From the NCBI GenBank assembly GCA_002773975.1, contig PEZR01000158.1, positions 1 to 7,784 on the forward strand: a DNA stretch of 7,784 nt, given 5' to 3'. Of this stretch, positions 5,282-7,784 are shown piece after piece. The DNA is from Bdellovibrio sp. CG10_big_fil_rev_8_21_14_0_10_47_8. Lineage in GTDB: Bacteria > Bdellovibrionota > Bdellovibrionia > Bdellovibrionales > Bdellovibrionaceae. Position 1 is the first letter of the stretch; every line of letters begins with the position of its first letter. A model generated the notes under the pieces. It saw nothing but the letters and a program-made list of their open reading frames with translations. It ran no database searches and was not told the origin of the DNA. Position numbers and translations under genes: made by a program.

Positions 5282-6961
5282 ATGACAGCAGCATCGAAAG
5301 AGAAAATCTGGCTTCAAAATTATCCTGAAGGTGTCAATCCGGAGATTGACCTCACACGTTTTGCCAACATCATGGCCGTCTTTGATGAAGCTGTCCGAAA
5401 GTATCGACAAAGCCCTGCGTTTTCCAATATGGGCGCCACTCTTAACTTCGACGAACTGGATCGCAAAGTGGGCCAGTTTGCGTCGTTCTTGCAACATGAG
5501 CTCAAACTAAAAAAAGGCGATCGCATCGCCATTCAAATGCCCAATCTTTTGCAATTTCCAATTGCTCTCTTTGGAGCTCTGCGCGCTGGCTTGATTGTGG
5601 TGAACACCAATCCGCTCTACACCGCCAAAGAAATGCAACATCAGTTCAAGGATTCCGGAGCTCAGGCAATTGTCATCTTGGCCAATTTTGCTGGTCACCT
5701 GCAAGAGATCATCAAGGACACCAATATTCAATCCGTCGTCATCACTGAAATCGGAGATCAGCTCCCTTTTCCAAAAAATCTATTAGTCAATTCAGTGGTC
5801 AAGTACGTAAAAAAAATGGTGCCGCCATATCAATTGCCCCAGGCCTATCGTTTCGAACAAGCTCTGACTTTGGGCGCAGAACGTCCTTATCAAGATGTCT
5901 CTGTGACCTTTGAGGACACGGCTTTTCTTCAGTACACGGGTGGCACAACTGGCGTTTCAAAGGGAGCCGAACTTACCCATAAAAATATTGTTTCAAATAT
6001 GCTGCAAATCGCCGAGTGGATGCGACCGCTGCTTCGAGAAGGTCAAGAGACCGTGATCACTGCTCTCCCCATGTATCACATTTTTTCTCTGACCGTGAAC
6101 TCCCTGGCCTTCATGACTTTTGGTGGACATAACATTCTGATTACAAACCCCAGGGATATCCCGGCCTTTATTAAAACTCTTCGAGGAACACCGTTCACGG
6201 TGATGACCGGGGTCAACACTCTGTTCAATGCACTCATGCATCACCCCGATTTCGTCAAAATCTCGTTTTCGCAGGTGAAACTCTCGGTCGCCGGAGCCAT
6301 GGCTTTGCAAAGAAGTGTTGCCGACCGTTGGAAAAAAATCACAGGCACCCCCATCTTCGAAGGCTATGGATTGACCGAAGCGTCGCCGGTGGTTTGCTGC
6401 AATCCCATTGCAGGGAATAAAGACATTGTTGGCACCATTGGCATGCCGCTGCCATCCACCAACGTAAAATTGATCGACGACAATGGCAATGAGGTCGACC
6501 AGGGGAAAGAGGGAGAGCTCTGCGCCCAAGGCCCTCAGGTCATGAAAGGCTACTACAACCGTCCCGACGAAACCGAGAAAGTTCTGACCAAAGATGGTTG
6601 GCTCAAGACTGGCGATATCGCGGTCATGTTGGACAATGGTTATTTCAAAATTGTCGATCGCAAAAAAGATATGATCCTGGTGTCAGGATTCAATGTGTAC
6701 CCCAACGAAGTTGAAGATGCTATTGCTTCTCACCCAGGCGTATTAGAAGTCGCAGCCATCGGCGTTCCAGATGAACATTCCGGCGAAGTGGTTAAAGTTT
6801 TCGTTGTGAAGAAAGATCCGAACCTCACCGAAAAAGATGTCATCGCACATGCGAAGAAATCACTGACGAACTACAAAGTTCCAAAATCAGTCGAGTTTCG
6901 CGGCGAGCTGCCAAAAACAAACGTCGGAAAAATTCTCCGCCGCGCTTTGCGCTCGCCGTAA
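5282..6961 (+). CDS. fadD: Long-chain fatty acid-CoA ligase
   Basis: ATP-dependent acyl-CoA synthetase that activates long-chain fatty acids (fatty acid + ATP + CoA to acyl-CoA + AMP + PPi), the entry step to beta-oxidation and phospholipid recycling; normally at the inner face of the cytoplasmic membrane. From the ATG at 5282 the product is 559 aa, against 561 for E. coli FadD. Motifs in order: the ATP-binding YTGGTTGVSKGAELTH beginning at Y218; GYGLTEASP at 361-369 with catalytic E366; TGDIAV with D445 (ribose binding); the FACS signature NGYFKIVDRKKDMILVSGFN from N452; and PKTNVGK with the C-terminal catalytic K550. All key residues are present. The first 17 codons of the longest possible frame are excluded because the AAGGAG site points to 5282. 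The gene stands alone on its strand, divergent from the lipoprotein gene and convergent with the HiPIP gene 13 bp away. The motif set could also fit a medium-chain ligase, but overall similarity is to FadD. Confidence 0.95.
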   Translation: MTAASKEKIWLQNYPEGVNPEIDLTRFANIMAVFDEAVRKYRQSPAFSNMGATLNFDELDRKVGQFASFLQHELKLKKGDRIAIQMPNLLQFPIALFGALRAGLIVVNTNPLYTAKEMQHQFKDSGAQAIVILANFAGHLQEIIKDTNIQSVVITEIGDQLPFPKNLLVNSVVKYVKKMVPPYQLPQAYRFEQALTLGAERPYQDVSVTFEDTAFLQYTGGTTGVSKGAELTHKNIVSNMLQIAEWMRPLLREGQETVITALPMYHIFSLTVNSLAFMTFGGHNILITNPRDIPAFIKTLRGTPFTVMTGVNTLFNALMHHPDFVKISFSQVKLSVAGAMALQRSVADRWKKITGTPIFEGYGLTEASPVVCCNPIAGNKDIVGTIGMPLPSTNVKLIDDNGNEVDQGKEGELCAQGPQVMKGYYNRPDETEKVLTKDGWLKTGDIAVMLDNGYFKIVDRKKDMILVSGFNVYPNEVEDAIASHPGVLEVAAIGVPDEHSGEVVKVFVVKKDPNLTEKDVIAHAKKSLTNYKVPKSVEFRGELPKTNVGKILRRALRSP

Positions 6962-6974
6962 ACAAAAATATTAT

Positions 6975-7358
6975 TTAAGCTTTTTTGGCCCAGCTAGCGC
7001 ACCAGCCAGTGGAATGGACCAACTGATTGGCAAACAGTGTACACTTGCCGACGTCAGCTCCGCCTTTTTTGCCCACATGGGTGTAGAGCATGCATTTTTC
7101 ACATTTCTGATCGGCAAACTTCACGCCTTGTCGGTCAGCTTTCAAAGCTGCTTCTTTTACATCGGTATTTTTGTTGTGATAGTTCAAGTTCGCAGCCATG
7201 CCCTTGCCCGGCTCGACCAGAGGAAGATCCAAGTCGCCGCCGCCGCCACCGCCAGCTTTGCGTCGTTCTGCCCAAAGAATTCGGGGAGCTAACAGCATCG
7301 CACCAGAGGCAACTGCCGCCATTTTAAAGAATTGTCGTCGAGATGTTTTTTGTTCCAT
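6975..7358 (-). CDS. High-potential iron-sulfur protein (HiPIP), Tat-exported
   Basis: Small periplasmic [4Fe-4S] electron carrier; family members shuttle electrons from cytochrome bc1-type complexes to reaction centres or terminal oxidases. The 127-aa precursor opens with a strong twin-arginine signal, SRRQFFK (6-12), a hydrophobic stretch and a probable cleavage after Ala30 (LWA). Cluster ligands are C86, C89, C106 and C120; the spacings 3, 17 and 14 are those of the Chromatium vinosum HiPIP (C43, C46, C63, C77), and GWCASW at the last cysteine is characteristic. Y60 fits the conserved Tyr near the cluster. A run of six glycines (36-41) follows the signal peptide, an uncommon linker. The ATG at 7358 is chosen because AAGGAG lies 8 nt before it and it puts the Tat motif at residue 6; an in-frame ATG at 7382 would add 8 residues. 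It follows the MerC-like gene by 63 bp on the same strand, so the two may be co-transcribed. Confidence 0.95.
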   Translation of the reverse strand: MEQKTSRRQFFKMAAVASGAMLLAPRILWAERRKAGGGGGGDLDLPLVEPGKGMAANLNYHNKNTDVKEAALKADRQGVKFADQKCEKCMLYTHVGKKGGADVGKCTLFANQLVHSTGWCASWAKKA

Positions 7359-7366
7359 AGATGTGT

Positions 7367-7372
7367 CTCCTT
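7367..7372 (-). promoter_or_regulatory. Shine-Dalgarno site deciding the HiPIP start
   Basis: AAGGAG on the minus strand, 8 nt before the ATG at 7358. It lies within the reading frame that would result from the farther ATG at 7382, arguing against that longer form. Confidence 0.7.
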
Positions 7373-7421
7373 GTAGAAACATTGAACACCCATTGCAATT
7401 GAAAGTGAAATGAAAATTGAA

Positions 7422-7784
7422 TCAGTGTTGATGTCTGGCGCAAGAGCGACAAGCTCTGCGATTGATCCAATGAGCAGCGACCAACATGATGCTGCCAAAC
7501 ATCATGATCAGAGCCTCGTTGAGGGGCCAATTCAGCTGATGCACCAAATAGGGCACACCTGCGATAATCACCAGGCCTGGAATGCCCAGCCAAAAGACCA
7601 TGGATCTGTGATGATGACGATGTCCAACAAAAAAAGCCGCTGCCCCGATGGGGACGATCAATATGGCTAAAATCAAATGAAAGAAAGGATGGGCCAAATA
7701 ATACCGCGCTAAAATTGGCAACGAGATTAAAACCACCGGAGTTAAAAAACAGTGAATCAAACATACCAGGGACAGGACCATGCC
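7422..7784 (-). CDS. MerC-like four-helix membrane protein (5' end cut by window)
   Basis: Matches the MerC family of small inner-membrane proteins by its opening MVLSLVCLIHCFLTP with the CxxHC motif in the first helix, four hydrophobic segments (about 2-25, 33-53, 62-82 and 88-105, counted from the ATG at 7781) and a final segment ending AHWINRRAC. MerC of mercury-resistance operons imports Hg(II), but many chromosomal relatives have no mercury context and unknown roles. Here there is no merR, merA or merP in view. Extra possible metal ligands are the cytoplasmic or periplasmic loop GHRHHHRS (H54, H56-H58) and the tail CRSCARHQH (C111, C114, H117, H119). The frame stays open to the window edge (a Gly codon precedes the ATG), and family members usually have a few residues before this motif, so the real start is probably outside. 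The gene runs toward the HiPIP gene with a 63-bp gap. Confidence 0.8.
   Translation of the reverse strand, partial: GMVLSLVCLIHCFLTPVVLISLPILARYYLAHPFFHLILAILIVPIGAAAFFVGHRHHHRSMVFWLGIPGLVIIAGVPYLVHQLNWPLNEALIMMFGSIMLVAAHWINRRACRSCARHQH

Noticed and set aside
5993..6529. 178-codon minus-strand frame inside fadD
   Set aside because: Fully antisense to the conserved acyl-CoA synthetase core; no recognisable domain and no ribosome site seen.
6942..6974. GCGC-TTT-GCGC and the AT-rich stretch between fadD and the HiPIP gene as a bidirectional terminator
   Set aside because: The GC stem is 4 bp and lies inside fadD, the T/A runs are not adjacent, and the 13-bp gap holds no stable hairpin.
7370..7398. 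Promoter-like TTGCAA - 17 bp - TACAAG before the HiPIP gene (minus strand)
   Set aside because: The -10 would overlap the Shine-Dalgarno site, leaving the transcript without it, so it cannot serve this gene.
1..7784. CRISPR array, tRNA, rRNA, insertion sequence or phage module
   Set aside because: No direct-repeat arrays, RNA gene motifs, transposase domains or long terminal inverted repeats were seen on either strand.

Overview
The window looks like part of a Gram-negative bacterial chromosome of medium GC content. It carries a lipobox lipoprotein, a Tat-exported iron-sulfur protein and Sec-type signal peptides, all of which need a periplasm. The gene style (strong AAGGAG Shine-Dalgarno sites, tight packing, and this mix of a long tryptophan 2,3-dioxygenase, HiPIP and Q/P-rich lipoprotein) suggests a Bdellovibrio-like or other deltaproteobacterial relative. 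That placement is inferred from gene content, not from a marker gene. I see no rRNA, tRNA, insertion sequence, CRISPR or phage gene, so this is most likely ordinary core chromosome.

Left part (1-2511, plus strand): the 3' part of a PLP-dependent threonine-aldolase-family lyase overlaps the start of kynA (tryptophan 2,3-dioxygenase) by ATGA. A small exported protein of unknown function follows. Middle-left (2477-3651, minus strand): bcp (peroxiredoxin) overlaps kynB (kynurenine formamidase) by GTGA, and kynB runs tail-to-tail 35 bp into the small exported gene. KynA and KynB are consecutive steps (Trp to N-formylkynurenine to kynurenine), so the first half of the kynurenine pathway is encoded here by two converging units. 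No kynureninase or kynurenine monooxygenase is visible.

Middle-right (3723-5021, minus strand): a large lipoprotein with a four-cysteine periplasmic domain and a disordered Q/P/E-rich C-terminal tail. A 260-bp divergent intergenic region (5022-5281) separates it from fadD (plus strand, 559 aa), a long-chain acyl-CoA synthetase very close in size and motif layout to E. coli FadD.

Right part (6975-7784, minus strand): a Tat-exported high-potential iron-sulfur protein with the exact cysteine spacing of the Chromatium protein. Its gene lies 63 bp downstream of a MerC-like four-helix membrane protein cut by the window edge. fadD and the HiPIP gene converge with 13 bp between their stop codons. 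Every gene except the lipoprotein and the small exported protein can be assigned to a known family from motifs. No complete new system is evident. The most interesting points are the split kynurenine module, the long eukaryote-like dioxygenase, and the HiPIP/MerC-like pair.
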